Origin: an uncultured Tenacibaculum sp.
GTDB lineage: Bacteria; Bacteroidota; Bacteroidia; Flavobacteriales; Flavobacteriaceae
Reading direction: 5' to 3'
Length of the DNA: 64,000 bases
Assembly (NCBI RefSeq): GCF_947502995.1
Contig: NZ_CANNBW010000003.1
Coordinates: 182,730-246,729 of the forward strand
Position numbers and translations under genes: made by a program. Below the pieces are notes generated by a model, which searched no databases, was not told the origin of the DNA, and was given only the letters and a program-made list of their open reading frames with translations. Below are positions 1 through 8,165 of the stretch, in pieces. Within the stretch, counting starts at the first letter, position 1, and every line of letters starts with the position of its first letter.

Positions 1-224
1 ATTTGCTCGAAATACTTGTTTGGTGGAAGTCCATTTAATTTTCTTGTTTTTTTATCCCATTGTAATCTTTCGTTGAATGGGCTATTTTTTAGGAATTTTG
101 CGTGAGTTTGTCTTTTTTCTTCAATTTCCTTTTCAGCTTTATAAGACGCATACTCCTTATAACTTAAAGTGGCAATTAATGATAATGACAAACCTCCAAT
201 TAAAAGTTTTAAATTACTTTTCAT
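1..224 (-). CDS. N-terminal fragment of an exported protein, cut by the window edge
   Basis: A minus-strand reading frame opens with ATG at 222-224 and stays open for 74 codons to the edge. The start is MKSNLKLLIGGLSLSLIATL, a short basic end and hydrophobic stretch like a signal peptide or anchor. A Lys/Glu-rich linker follows, then NSPFNERLQW and LPPNKYFEQ. From memory, the LPPNxYxE segment resembles the mature N-terminus of flavobacterial secreted BNR/VPS10-like (sortilin-type) propeller proteins, but too little is present to confirm this. A TAnnTTTG element (TATTTTTG, minus strand, 304-311) lies about 80 nt upstream and may be its promoter. Confidence 0.55.
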   Translation of the reverse strand, partial: MKSNLKLLIGGLSLSLIATLSYKEYASYKAEKEIEEKRQTHAKFLKNSPFNERLQWDKKTRKLNGLPPNKYFEQ

Positions 225-590
225 TGTAATGAAGGGTTTTTAGCGGGTTAATTTTATTAGAAAATACTTTTAATATTTTCTTAATTTTTAAAAATTTGGT
301 CACCAAAAATACAAAAACAATGAATTATTCTCATTAAAACAGCTAATTTATTAGCAAATTAATACTCTATCAAAATAATAGGCTATTATTAAAGTGTTAT
401 CTATTTTTTTAACCTTTAATTTATATTTAATTTAAAATATTAAGTTAAAATCAATAAATAATTAAAAATAAAAACACTTAAAAGACAACTTTTATTATAA
501 TAATTGTTTTTTTTACTAAAAAATATCGGTAAAACAAAAGCAGAGCCTTTTGACTCTGCTTATTTAAATTATCTCTATTTTTTTGAAAGT
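225..590. other. AT-rich intergenic stretch without a supported gene
   Basis: Very AT-rich. The only structured features seen are a minus-strand -7-like element at 304-311 serving the gene that runs off the left edge, and the terminator hairpin at 539-560. A short open frame overlapping 478-669 is Lys/Ile/Tyr-rich, crosses that terminator and overlaps a better gene, so it is not called. Confidence 0.6.
539..560 (-). terminator. Intrinsic terminator after the MazG operon
   Basis: A 7-bp stem, AGCAGAG paired with CTCTGCT, followed on the minus strand by a T-rich run. It lies 30 nt past the stop of the small membrane protein that follows the MazG gene. Confidence 0.7.
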
Positions 591-839
591 TTATTTCATT
601 TTTTTCATCGTAGTATACATACCATATCCAAAACTTATAATAAGCCTTGGCACTAAAAAATTGATCCATTTTCCATTTTTAAACTCTTTTTCGAATACCG
701 CATCGAAATCTCCTGAAAACACTAATTTTCCATTATAGAAAAGCAATGAAAAAATAATTACAAAAATGAAAAAAGGAATAGCTACTTTAACTACATTTTT
801 CCAAAATAAAGGGTTCTTTAACTTCTCTATAGCTCCCAT
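591..839 (-). CDS. Small membrane protein of unknown function, coupled to MazG
   Basis: 82 residues. A hydrophobic segment near residues 16-34 (VVKVAIPFFIFVIIFSLLFY) predicts one membrane helix, followed by a polar part with FEKEFKNGKW and a second weakly hydrophobic stretch. Its ATG overlaps the stop of the MazG gene (TAATG on the minus strand), so the two are almost certainly translationally coupled in one operon that ends at the hairpin 539-560. I do not recognise a family. Similar short proteins next to MazG-like genes are common in flavobacteria, but no function can be assigned. Confidence 0.7.
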   Translation of the reverse strand: MGAIEKLKNPLFWKNVVKVAIPFFIFVIIFSLLFYNGKLVFSGDFDAVFEKEFKNGKWINFLVPRLIISFGYGMYTTMKKMK

Positions 840-1165
840 TATTTTAGTTTTTCATTATTATGATGACGATCGTGATCTCGTTTAGTTTTGATATCTAATT
901 TCTTATCAAATGCTTCTTGTAAATTAACTCCTGTTTGATTCGCCAAACACAATACTACAAAAACCACATCTGCTAACTCTTCACCTAGATCTTTTTGTTT
1001 ATCACTTTCCTTTTCACTTTGTTCTCCATATCTGCGAGCAATAATTCTAGCTACCTCTCCTACTTCTTCAGTAAGCTGAGCCATATTTGTTAACTCATTA
1101 AAATAACGAACACCGTGATTTTTAATCCAATCATCTACTTGTTTTTGTGCGTCTTGTATATTCAT
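839..1165 (-). CDS. MazG-like nucleotide pyrophosphohydrolase
   Basis: 108 residues, the single-domain size of all-alpha NTP pyrophosphohydrolases. The two metal-binding motifs are visible: EEVGE at residues 33-37 and ExxD in EELAD at 62-66. The family hydrolyses (d)NTPs to monophosphate and pyrophosphate with Mg2+ in the cytoplasm, cleaning up non-canonical nucleotides. The true substrate here is unknown. The C-terminus is His/Lys-rich (RDHDRHHNNEKLK). First gene of a two-gene operon with the overlapping membrane protein downstream. Confidence 0.85.
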   Translation of the reverse strand: MNIQDAQKQVDDWIKNHGVRYFNELTNMAQLTEEVGEVARIIARRYGEQSEKESDKQKDLGEELADVVFVVLCLANQTGVNLQEAFDKKLDIKTKRDHDRHHNNEKLK

Positions 1166-1242
1166 ATTTATATTGAATTTTCACTTTCAAAAATACTATA
1201 CTTATCACAAAAAATAAGTCACCATTATAAAATTTATATCAA

Positions 1243-2625
1243 TTATTTTTTGATAAATTTTATTTTAACTCCATTGCTATTGATAAAATAAATTCCTGAA
1301 GGAAGTTGAGAAACATTTACCATTTCCATATTAGAATTCTTTACATCTGTTGTCATGATCACTTTACCTAACATATTATATATCTTAACTTTATTCCCTA
1401 ACTTAAAATTTACTAATCGTAATTCATTTGTAGTTGGGTTTGGATATACAATTACATTCTTTTTTTCTTGCGTAACTTCTTCTGTACTTAGGACACCAGA
1501 AACTGGATTAAATAAATTTCCAGATAAAGTAAACATATACAACACTCGTAAAGTAGTTGCAAAATAAGCTGTTGATGTTAAGTTTTTAGTAGTTGTGTAA
1601 GCATTATCTACAGTACTTTGTCCAGAATTCATTAAAGAAGCAGCAAAAGAACCTGTGTAAGTAGGGTCTTTAAATGTGTGTATTTGAGTTCCATTTTGAT
1701 TATATCCTGCAGTAATATTATCAATTCCTCCTACTCTATTTACAAAGTTCTCGCATTTTTTCAAATAATCTGAAGCTTCTGTTTTTCCATACCAAAGAAA
1801 ATCTGTTGCAATTCTCCAAGGAGTTCTAGCTGCATCATAGTAAAAAGATTTCCCAGAATTAAACGCCCAAGGAACAATATCGGAATATGATCCGTCTGCC
1901 TTACACCAATCTGAAACCAAGCAATCTACTGCATTATTTACAGATAAATTTGCATTTAAAATTTCATATGTTTTGGTTGTAACATTATTCCAAAATTGAA
2001 CATCATTTGTGAATTCTCCATATACTCTGAAATACCCTGGAGCAAAATAAGATGGATTTGTATTATTAGAACCACCCCAAGCATCACCAGGCTTTAAAAC
2101 ATATGAATTCGCTTCAACTTCATGCTGTTTCATTATAGCAATTAAATCTTTTGCATCTTCGTGATAATCGATTCCGCTAGTATTACCAAAACGGTTTCCT
2201 GCTACTATAAGTGCTATTGCAACATCTAACTCAGCATCAGTTGCTCCATTTTGACCATTTACAGTATTACAGCCTTCAATTTTCCAATGCATAACTCCAT
2301 TAGCATTAGTATGACTTTGATAGTATTTCCATAAACCATCAAAAAGTTCTTTATCATTTGCATAAGCAGACAATAACATTCCGTATGCAATTCCTTCAGA
2401 AACCGTAAAATTAGGATCATCGAATTTTACTCTTGCTCTTCCATTAGTACAGTTGGTATCTACAAAAGCATTCTTCCATTGAATATACGCATCTCGTAGA
2501 TCTGAAGTTTGCACATTAGTAGGCATATCTCCAAAAGGATAAGCTATATTTTCAAATTGAATATTAGAATTTTGAGAAAAAACTGATACAATAGACAATA
2601 AACAAAGAAGTGTAATTTTTTTCAT
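1243..2625 (-). CDS. T9SS-exported GH8 endoglucanase
   Basis: 460 residues. A signal peptide (MKKITLLCLLSIVSVFSQ) precedes a GH8 (alpha/alpha)6 barrel at about 25-375, then a linker and a type A T9SS C-terminal domain (VYPNPTTNELRL near 395, ending KFIKK). GH8 hallmarks are SEGIAYGM with the probable catalytic acid Glu77, and ATDAELDVA at 128-136, matching the family signature except Glu for Asp at its fifth position. YDAARTPWR follows later. The family cleaves beta-1,4-glucans with inversion; xylanases and chitosanases also occur, so cellulose or mixed-linked glucan is an inference supported by the cellulase cluster 12 kb away. A long inverted repeat lies just in front of the start codon. 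Confidence 0.88.
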   Translation of the reverse strand: MKKITLLCLLSIVSVFSQNSNIQFENIAYPFGDMPTNVQTSDLRDAYIQWKNAFVDTNCTNGRARVKFDDPNFTVSEGIAYGMLLSAYANDKELFDGLWKYYQSHTNANGVMHWKIEGCNTVNGQNGATDAELDVAIALIVAGNRFGNTSGIDYHEDAKDLIAIMKQHEVEANSYVLKPGDAWGGSNNTNPSYFAPGYFRVYGEFTNDVQFWNNVTTKTYEILNANLSVNNAVDCLVSDWCKADGSYSDIVPWAFNSGKSFYYDAARTPWRIATDFLWYGKTEASDYLKKCENFVNRVGGIDNITAGYNQNGTQIHTFKDPTYTGSFAASLMNSGQSTVDNAYTTTKNLTSTAYFATTLRVLYMFTLSGNLFNPVSGVLSTEEVTQEKKNVIVYPNPTTNELRLVNFKLGNKVKIYNMLGKVIMTTDVKNSNMEMVNVSQLPSGIYFINSNGVKIKFIKK

Positions 2626-2626
2626 T

Positions 2627-2697
2627 ATTATTTGGGGATTTGGTTAATTACATACAATAACTACTTTTTTATGTAAAAATTATAATCCCCAAATAAT
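2627..2697 (-). promoter_or_regulatory. Inverted repeat in the 5' leader of the GH8 gene
   Basis: ATTATTTGGGGATT (2627-2640) and its exact reverse complement AATCCCCAAATAAT (2684-2697) frame 43 nt. In the leader RNA the second arm ends one base short of the start codon, so the paired form would bury the ribosome entry site. It could be a translational switch, a stability element or an operator. No poly-U follows, so it is not a classical terminator for the MFS gene upstream. Confidence 0.5.
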
Positions 2698-2723
2698 TTT
2701 ATTTCACAAGAATTGTCAATCTT

Positions 2724-3932
2724 CTATGCTTTTTCTACTTGCTTTGTTTTATAATGTAATATCAATAAAAACACTCCACTTAGTAAAGACAAACCAAATA
2801 TGATATACCAAGTATTATCAAAACCAATTTTATCAACTAAATGCATTCCAGAGAAATGACCAAAAACATGAGCTAAAGAAAATGAAATAGCATACCAAGA
2901 CATGTATTGTCCTTGATTTCCTTTTTTCGCTCTTTCCATTGCGTAAGCATTAGAAAAGGGAAACATTATCATTTCGCCAATCGTCATTAAAAACATTCCA
3001 ACTAGTAAAATTCCAACCCAGCTAGTCATATTCAACACAATAAAACTTAAGGTTACTAAAATTCCTCCTCCGAACATTAATGCTATTTTGGTTTGTTTAG
3101 ATTCTTCCAACCAGGTTACCAAAGGCATTTCTAATAAGAAAATAATAAAACCATTCGCTCCTAATAATAAACCTATTTCTAATTCTGACAAATGATGTAC
3201 ATCTCTATAATACAAAGGAATTGTAGAGAAGTATTGCAAAAACACAACTCCAAATAATGCCATAGCTACAAAGAAAATCCAAAATAGTTTATCTGAATAA
3301 ACAGAAACCGGATTTTCATTCTCTATTTTATCCAATACTCTTGCCTTTTTAGGATGTAAAACATTCACTAATAAAACTGTAGCTAAAACACAAGTAACAC
3401 CATCTACCCAAAATAATCCTTGATATCCTAATGTTGTAATAATTAGACCACCAAGTGCTGGACCAGCAGAAAACCCTAAATTAATTGCTAAACGTATTAA
3501 TGTTACCGACCTTGTTTTATTTTCTGGTTTACTATATGAACTTAAAGCTACGAACATTGCTGGGCGAAACGTATCTGCTACTGTCATTAACACAAAAATT
3601 GAAACACAAAATCCAAAAAGCGTTGTTACATATTGCAGCAATACAAATAAAACACCGGTTAAAAATAAACTCACCTGCATTACTTTGTAATACCCAATTT
3701 TATCGGTTAAATACCCACCTAATCTAGATCCTGCCACAGAACCTAGCCCGAAAAAAACCATAATTAGTCCTACATCAGAAAATGAAAAACCTAAGCCTTC
3801 TTTTAAATACAATGATAAAAATGGAATTACCATTGTTCCTGCTCTGTTGATAAGCGTAATTAAAGACAACCACCAAACCTCTTTAGAGAGCCCTTTGAAA
3901 GTTGCTAAGTAATTTTTAATTAACTTTTCCAT
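2724..3932 (-). CDS. MFS drug-efflux-type transporter
   Basis: About 402 residues from the ATG at 3930-3932 (MEKLIKNYLATFKGL), with twelve hydrophobic segments and the major-facilitator loop 2-3 signature GxxxDKIGY (LGGYLTDKIGYYKV). It looks like an MDR-type proton antiporter in the inner membrane; the substrate is unknown. The frame is open upstream to 4025, but that part spans an intrinsic terminator hairpin, so the later ATG is chosen. Directly upstream are a 24-codon leader peptide and that hairpin, an arrangement typical of ribosome-sensing attenuation of antibiotic resistance genes. This makes induction by a ribosome-targeting compound a reasonable inference. Confidence 0.85.
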   Translation of the reverse strand: MEKLIKNYLATFKGLSKEVWWLSLITLINRAGTMVIPFLSLYLKEGLGFSFSDVGLIMVFFGLGSVAGSRLGGYLTDKIGYYKVMQVSLFLTGVLFVLLQYVTTLFGFCVSIFVLMTVADTFRPAMFVALSSYSKPENKTRSVTLIRLAINLGFSAGPALGGLIITTLGYQGLFWVDGVTCVLATVLLVNVLHPKKARVLDKIENENPVSVYSDKLFWIFFVAMALFGVVFLQYFSTIPLYYRDVHHLSELEIGLLLGANGFIIFLLEMPLVTWLEESKQTKIALMFGGGILVTLSFIVLNMTSWVGILLVGMFLMTIGEMIMFPFSNAYAMERAKKGNQGQYMSWYAISFSLAHVFGHFSGMHLVDKIGFDNTWYIIFGLSLLSGVFLLILHYKTKQVEKA

Positions 3933-3966
3933 AATTGTTTGTTTTAAGTTGACATGATAAAAAATA

Positions 3967-3994
3967 AAAAGTCCGGCTAAATAGCCGGACTTTT
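3967..3994 (-). terminator. Intrinsic terminator in the leader of the MFS gene (attenuator)
   Basis: A GC-rich hairpin, AAAAGTCCGGC paired with GCCGGACTTTT, is followed on the minus strand by a U-rich run. It lies between the stop of the leader peptide (4026-4028) and the pump start (3932), so it would stop transcription before the pump gene unless disrupted. The leader-peptide segment GTCGGGCTA (4038-4046, minus) matches the hairpin's 5' arm GTCCGGCTA at eight of nine positions and could compete for its 3' arm. Confidence 0.8.
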
Positions 3995-4025
3995 GCAATT
4001 GTATATTCCTATATTGATATAACAT

Positions 4026-4100
4026 TTACACATAAATAGCCCGACATGACGGTGGTCTTACAACCGACGTCCACTGCTTATATGTACAAATGTTTTTCAT
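4026..4100 (-). CDS. 24-residue leader peptide upstream of the MFS pump
   Basis: A short frame from ATG 4098-4100 to TAA 4026-4028 that ends ...SVVRPPSCRAIYV. The Arg-Pro-Pro stretch is the sort of sequence that slows ribosomes. The coding RNA itself can fold: GACG..GGTT and GACC..CGTC pair around a GUAA loop in the middle of the peptide. A strong terminator follows 32 nt after the stop codon. A TATGTTTG -7 element at 4122-4129 (minus strand) would start transcription about 15 nt before the ATG. Size, position, content and the terminator all suggest a regulatory leader, but the peptide has not been matched to a known one. Confidence 0.6.
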   Translation of the reverse strand: MKNICTYKQWTSVVRPPSCRAIYV

Positions 4101-4121
4101 GTTTACTTTTTAATTACTTTA

Positions 4122-4129
4122 CAAACATA
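4122..4129 (-). promoter_or_regulatory. -7 element of the leader-peptide/MFS transcription unit
   Basis: TATGTTTG on the minus strand fits the Bacteroidota TAnnTTTG consensus exactly. No good TTTG -33 box is found at the expected distance. Predicted transcription start is near 4115, giving a very short leader before the 24-codon peptide. Confidence 0.5.
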
Positions 4130-4241
4130 GACAAAAAATAAATAGGTTGTATATGAAACACTTATTTTGTTTTTAATTCTATTTCGAGTAATTTCGTTAC
4201 TGTCATAATTTATTATGGTACTAACCAAAATCTACTACGTT

Positions 4242-4652
4242 ATGAACAATGAAAAACTCTTTAGCATTCTAAAACATTATGCAGATGAAATAGAAGGAAA
4301 TGAAGGATATTGGAATTTTCAAATTAATGAGATTGCTTTTATGTGTTTAACAGATAAGCTTCATAACAGAATGCGAATTATAGCTCCAATTTCTGAAGCA
4401 AACGACCTAACAGATACACAATTAAAAAAATGTATGGAAGCTAATTTTCATACAACATTAGATATTCGTTATGCTATTTCTGACGACATTCTGTGGGCGG
4501 CTTTTATTCATCCGCTAAAAGAGTTAACAGAACATCAAATAATTGATGCACTTTCTCAAGTATATTCTGGCGTAAGAACTTTTGGCTCTACATACAGTAG
4601 TGGTTCTTTAAGTTTTTTAACTGAAGAAGAACGTAAATTTCGATTTAATTAA
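4242..4652 (+). CDS. YbjN-domain-like protein
   Basis: 136 residues from the ATG at 4242 (MNNEKLFSILKHYADEI); an in-frame ATG at 4215 would add nine residues. There is no signal peptide. The pattern WNFQINEIAFMCLTD..HNRMRIIAPI with a later HPLKELTEHQI resembles the YbjN/type-III-secretion-chaperone fold seen in short cytoplasmic proteins of many Bacteroidota. These are thought to bind partner proteins, but no biochemical role is established. Divergent from the MFS unit and followed by a lipoprotein gene 27 nt downstream. Confidence 0.65.
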   Translation: MNNEKLFSILKHYADEIEGNEGYWNFQINEIAFMCLTDKLHNRMRIIAPISEANDLTDTQLKKCMEANFHTTLDIRYAISDDILWAAFIHPLKELTEHQIIDALSQVYSGVRTFGSTYSSGSLSFLTEEERKFRFN

Positions 4653-4679
4653 TTCAACTTATTTTATTAGCACTTATTT

Positions 4680-5285
4680 ATGAAGAAAGTTATTACATTT
4701 CTTTTCTTATGTATACTAATTATATCTTGTGATTCTGGAAAAAGAAAACCTTTAGGAAAATCTGAATTTCAACGTAAAATGAACACTAAATTTAAAGATG
4801 CTTCAACTTCTCCTTTAACTAAAAGTGGTTTACGAAAATTTAAAGGTTTAGCTTTTTTCCCTATTAATGAGAAATTTAAAGTTTCAGCGAAATTAACTAA
4901 AACTCCAAACGGAAAAGTGTTTAACTTTCCTACAACCACTTCGGAAACTGTAAAATATAAAAAGTACGGTGTTATTCAATTTTCAATAGATGGGAAAGAC
5001 TTTGAATTAGATATTTACAAAGATCCAAACCCAAGAATTGATTATAAAAACCACTTATTTCTTCCTTTTTTAGATGAAACTAATGGAAAAGGTTCTTATG
5101 GTGGTGGTCGTTTTATTGATGTTTTAACTACAGATATTAAAGAAGATGGAACGGTTACTATAGATTTCAATAAAGCTTATAATCCTTATTGTGCGTACAA
5201 TAAGCTCTATTCTTGTCCGATTACGCCAAGAAATAATTCTTTAGCTATTGCAATTGAAGCCGGAGTGATGGATTATAAAAAATAG
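4680..5285 (+). CDS. DUF1684 lipoprotein
   Basis: 201 residues. A lipobox (LIISC) at about residues 12-16 predicts membrane anchoring. The DUF1684 signature is clear in the last third: NPYCAYNKLYSCPITPRNN followed by AIEAG. The family has a beta-rich fold and is widespread, with unknown function. The next gene starts 3 nt after the stop, so these form one operon. Confidence 0.85.
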   Translation: MKKVITFLFLCILIISCDSGKRKPLGKSEFQRKMNTKFKDASTSPLTKSGLRKFKGLAFFPINEKFKVSAKLTKTPNGKVFNFPTTTSETVKYKKYGVIQFSIDGKDFELDIYKDPNPRIDYKNHLFLPFLDETNGKGSYGGGRFIDVLTTDIKEDGTVTIDFNKAYNPYCAYNKLYSCPITPRNNSLAIAIEAGVMDYKK

Positions 5286-5288
5286 TTT

Positions 5289-6014
5289 ATGAAATTCTAT
5301 CGATATACACTTTTAATTATTTGTCTGTATTTCTTAACATCTTGTAAAAAAGATGAATATATACAACTAAAACTTCCAAAAGAGAATTTAGAAATTTATT
5401 CTTTCAGTTTAGAACAGAGAGGTATAAAAAATAATATGATAATTCTGAAAAACTCTAAATCCTATAAAGAGTTAGAAAAATATATCTCACAATTAGATAG
5501 TTTGAAAATTACTGACAACATTAACTTTCAACCAGAATATACGATTATAAGTGATAGTTTTAAACTTAGTCTTAATTATGAAAAAATAGGAATTGAATAT
5601 TTAACTAAGGAAAACAAACATGTAAAACTTATTAAAGACATTCATTACGAAGAAGTTTTTTCTTTAAATTTTCTTGGTAGTGAAGCTAATGAATATAAAA
5701 AGTTTGGAGATTTTTATGGAATTGGACAATTTAAAAAAGATACTTATTTTTTTTGTGGAATTGTACCTGATTCTGTAAAATACTGGTATAAAAAAGGAGA
5801 TTGGAAATTCTTAAACAAAGAAAAGCAATTGGTTGCTGAAGGAACATTTGATGTTTTCACAGATACAATTAGAAGTTATGGAGGTTGTTCTTTTCCTTAT
5901 AAATACTCTAAAATTGACACGAAAAAGTGGAAGTTTTATAATAGTGAACAAGAGCTAACTACTCCTTCTTTATCATTAATCTATCAACTTGAAAAACTTA
6001 AAATAACAGATTAA
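5289..6014 (+). CDS. Lipoprotein of unknown function with a MORN-like tail
   Basis: 241 residues with a lipoprotein signal (ending LTSCKK). Most of the protein is unrecognised, Lys/Tyr/Leu-rich sequence. Around residues 155-205 is a strand-turn pattern (YWYKKGDWKFLNKEKQLVAEG) that resembles toxin-immunity-like MORN repeats of Bacteroidota. Cotranscribed with the DUF1684 lipoprotein. Function not assignable. Confidence 0.7.
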   Translation: MKFYRYTLLIICLYFLTSCKKDEYIQLKLPKENLEIYSFSLEQRGIKNNMIILKNSKSYKELEKYISQLDSLKITDNINFQPEYTIISDSFKLSLNYEKIGIEYLTKENKHVKLIKDIHYEEVFSLNFLGSEANEYKKFGDFYGIGQFKKDTYFFCGIVPDSVKYWYKKGDWKFLNKEKQLVAEGTFDVFTDTIRSYGGCSFPYKYSKIDTKKWKFYNSEQELTTPSLSLIYQLEKLKITD

Positions 6015-6227
6015 CTAAATCGTTATTTTTCTATAAACAATATTTCATATTATTGTTAAGTATTCTTCTCTTCAACAGACTTCACAAACTATTGATTCAC
6101 ATAAAAATACATTTAAAAAACCTTCAAATACAACTGTTTTTATCTTAATACATATTTAATAATCAGCATGTTTTTTCATCACATTGTGAAAGTAGTTTTG
6201 ATCCTATTAACCTCAAAATTTAAACTC

Positions 6228-7025
6228 ATGAAAAAACATTTCAAACTTTTAGCTTTTACAATCTTATCAACACTTTTTATGATAAGCTGTAATAATGAAA
6301 ACAACACTCCAGAAGCAGAAGCAATTGGACTAGAGCAACAAGAAGAACAAATTTTCTCTGGTGAAAAAACAATCAGTAAGCATTTAGTAAACTATAAAGT
6401 TGTTGCTACAAATGAATTTGTTTTTACTGTAACTGTATTAATCGATCATCTTACATTGGAAGCTTCTATAAACTATCAAGATCAATCTATAGATTTTGAT
6501 GGAAAAGATGCTGTATTGACTTTAGATCAAAAAGAAACTTTATTGGATTTAGGAAAAGAGATTTCTAAATATTTATTTAAAGGAGAAACTACAGATCAAT
6601 TTTCAATGGCTGAATACACTTTATTACGTTTATTAGAATATTGGGCAAAATCTCCAACAGGATACCCACATAAAAAAACACGTGTTACTTCTCAAATAAA
6701 TGAAGATCAAACATTAAAAAATAGAGACGAAGGAATTACTTGTATTAGAAAAAACACTTTTGTAACTGCAGAATATGATGACGACCGTGGAAATATTCGT
6801 GAATCTATTTTAGTAAATGGTGAACGCTGTATTGGTCGTTGTGGATCTGGTTGTGGTTCATTTTTTACTATTGCTAGTGCTTGGACGAAAGATTGTTTAG
6901 ATCATGATAGATGTGGCCGTGTAAATGGAAGTAGTACTAATCCTTTTGATAGTGAATGTGGTGATGAATACAGAGAAGCTGCTGACGATTATTTATTCGG
7001 AATAATTCGAGGATGTAGAGGATAA
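6228..7025 (+). CDS. Lipoprotein with phospholipase A2-like Cys/His-Asp motif
   Basis: About 265 residues from ATG 6228 (MKKHFKLLAF..MISC lipobox); the frame is open to 6168 but the later start gives a proper lipoprotein signal. The N-terminal half is unrecognised. The C-terminal 60 residues are Cys-rich: RCIGRCGSGCG, then CLDHDRC at 223-229, matching the secreted PLA2 active site pattern with His226-Asp227 and flanking cysteines. The second Cys of the classical CC pair is absent and the calcium loop is only suggested by GxCGxGCG. A lipase or a structural relative is inferred. Ends at a strong bidirectional terminator. Confidence 0.65.
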   Translation: MKKHFKLLAFTILSTLFMISCNNENNTPEAEAIGLEQQEEQIFSGEKTISKHLVNYKVVATNEFVFTVTVLIDHLTLEASINYQDQSIDFDGKDAVLTLDQKETLLDLGKEISKYLFKGETTDQFSMAEYTLLRLLEYWAKSPTGYPHKKTRVTSQINEDQTLKNRDEGITCIRKNTFVTAEYDDDRGNIRESILVNGERCIGRCGSGCGSFFTIASAWTKDCLDHDRCGRVNGSSTNPFDSECGDEYREAADDYLFGIIRGCRG

Positions 7026-7041
7026 ACCATCTGACACATAA

Positions 7042-7069
7042 AAACCCCACTTTTTAAAAAGTGGGGTTT
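7042..7069. terminator. Bidirectional intrinsic terminator
   Basis: A perfect 28-bp palindrome with arms AAACCCCACTTTTT, flanked by A and T runs, lies between convergent genes: the PLA2-like lipoprotein and the crotonase. Confidence 0.85.
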
Positions 7070-7074
7070 ATTTT

Positions 7075-7776
7075 TTAAGCATCAAAAGATAATTCTTGAG
7101 CGATATCTTCTTCTATGGCTTTCTCTAATCTTTCTAAAGTTTCTTTACGAACTTTTAGTTTCGTATCTCTGTGTGCTTTTTTATTTAGTTGTCCGAACAT
7201 TTGCGCCACTTTAGTTGATGTTGGTAATAAATGTTCTTGAGGCACAATTTTATCTAAGAATCCAGCTACTACAGCATCTTCAGGATTATACATTTCTGCA
7301 TTAGCTACACTTCTTTGGAAATACACTGGAGTTAATTTTCCCCTTGCAATTTCAACACCAGCGTTGTGCATTGTCATTCCGATCATTACTTCATTTAATC
7401 CGATTTTAAAATCCCCGGCAACTCCTAATCTATAATCAGCAGATAATAATAAGAAAGCTCCTTTTGCTACTGCATGACCTCCACAAGCTACAATAACAGG
7501 ATAAGGAAAAGATAATAATCGAAGTGAAAGTTTAGAACCTTTAGTTACCAATTCTTTTGCAGCATCAGGAGATTTAGTCATTATTTTTAAATCAAAACCA
7601 CCAGATAAAATACCATCTTGCCCAGCAATAATAACTACTCTTTCTTCTTGTTCTGCTTTATCTAAATAAGTATTTAACTCATCGATAACTTCATGAGAAA
7701 TCGCATTTACTTTTCCATTTGCAATTTTTAAAATCGCATAATTTGCTTCTGTACTATAGTGTACTACATTACTCAT
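7075..7776 (-). CDS. Enoyl-CoA hydratase/isomerase (crotonase) family protein
   Basis: 233 residues, slightly short for crotonases (about 260). The oxyanion-hole segments are recognisable: GILSGGFDLK near 55-64 and GGHAVAKGAFLLLSADYR near 99-116. The usual second catalytic Glu region is NEVMIGMTMH, giving one acidic residue at the expected place. It should bind an acyl-CoA thioester in the cytoplasm; hydratase versus isomerase cannot be told. Its start overlaps the end of crcB by 4 nt (ATGA type), so they are coupled. Confidence 0.85.
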   Translation of the reverse strand: MSNVVHYSTEANYAILKIANGKVNAISHEVIDELNTYLDKAEQEERVVIIAGQDGILSGGFDLKIMTKSPDAAKELVTKGSKLSLRLLSFPYPVIVACGGHAVAKGAFLLLSADYRLGVAGDFKIGLNEVMIGMTMHNAGVEIARGKLTPVYFQRSVANAEMYNPEDAVVAGFLDKIVPQEHLLPTSTKVAQMFGQLNKKAHRDTKLKVRKETLERLEKAIEEDIAQELSFDA

Positions 7777-8147
7777 ATGATATATTTTATTAAATAAATT
7801 CCTAAAAACACAGCTAAAAAGCCTAACACGAAACTAGCTATCGTATATAACGCAAAAGACGTAAAGTCTCCTGATTTTAAAAACACATGATTTTCATAAG
7901 CGAAAGTTGAAAATGTTGTGAATCCCCCACAAAAACCAGTGGCTAATAATAATGAGTGATTTTGAGTTAATATTTCATTTTTTGCAGCTAAACCTAAAAT
8001 AAAACCTATAAGTAAACTTCCTAAAATATTAGCTAAAAAAGTACCTAAAGGAATACCTGTTTCTGAATTATTTAAAGCTTTACCTAAAAGAAATCGTAAA
8101 ACACTTCCAAAACCTCCTCCAATAAATACTAAGAATAACTGTTTCAT
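7773..8147 (-). CDS. crcB: CrcB/Fluc fluoride channel
   Basis: 124 residues with four membrane helices. The family signature GFCGGFTTFSTF sits near 73-84, and GGxGSVLRFLLG is at the N-terminus. Fluc proteins work as antiparallel dimers exporting fluoride across the inner membrane. I found no crcB-type fluoride riboswitch in the 65 nt before the start. Coupled to the crotonase gene downstream. Confidence 0.92.
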   Translation of the reverse strand: MKQLFLVFIGGGFGSVLRFLLGKALNNSETGIPLGTFLANILGSLLIGFILGLAAKNEILTQNHSLLLATGFCGGFTTFSTFAYENHVFLKSGDFTSFALYTIASFVLGFLAVFLGIYLIKYII

Positions 8148-8165
8148 GAATCACGAAAATAAGAA

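Noticed and set aside
478..669. Short minus-strand open frame rich in Lys, Ile and Tyr
   Set aside because: It crosses the terminator hairpin at 539-560 and overlaps the coupled membrane-protein gene at 591-839, which has better context.
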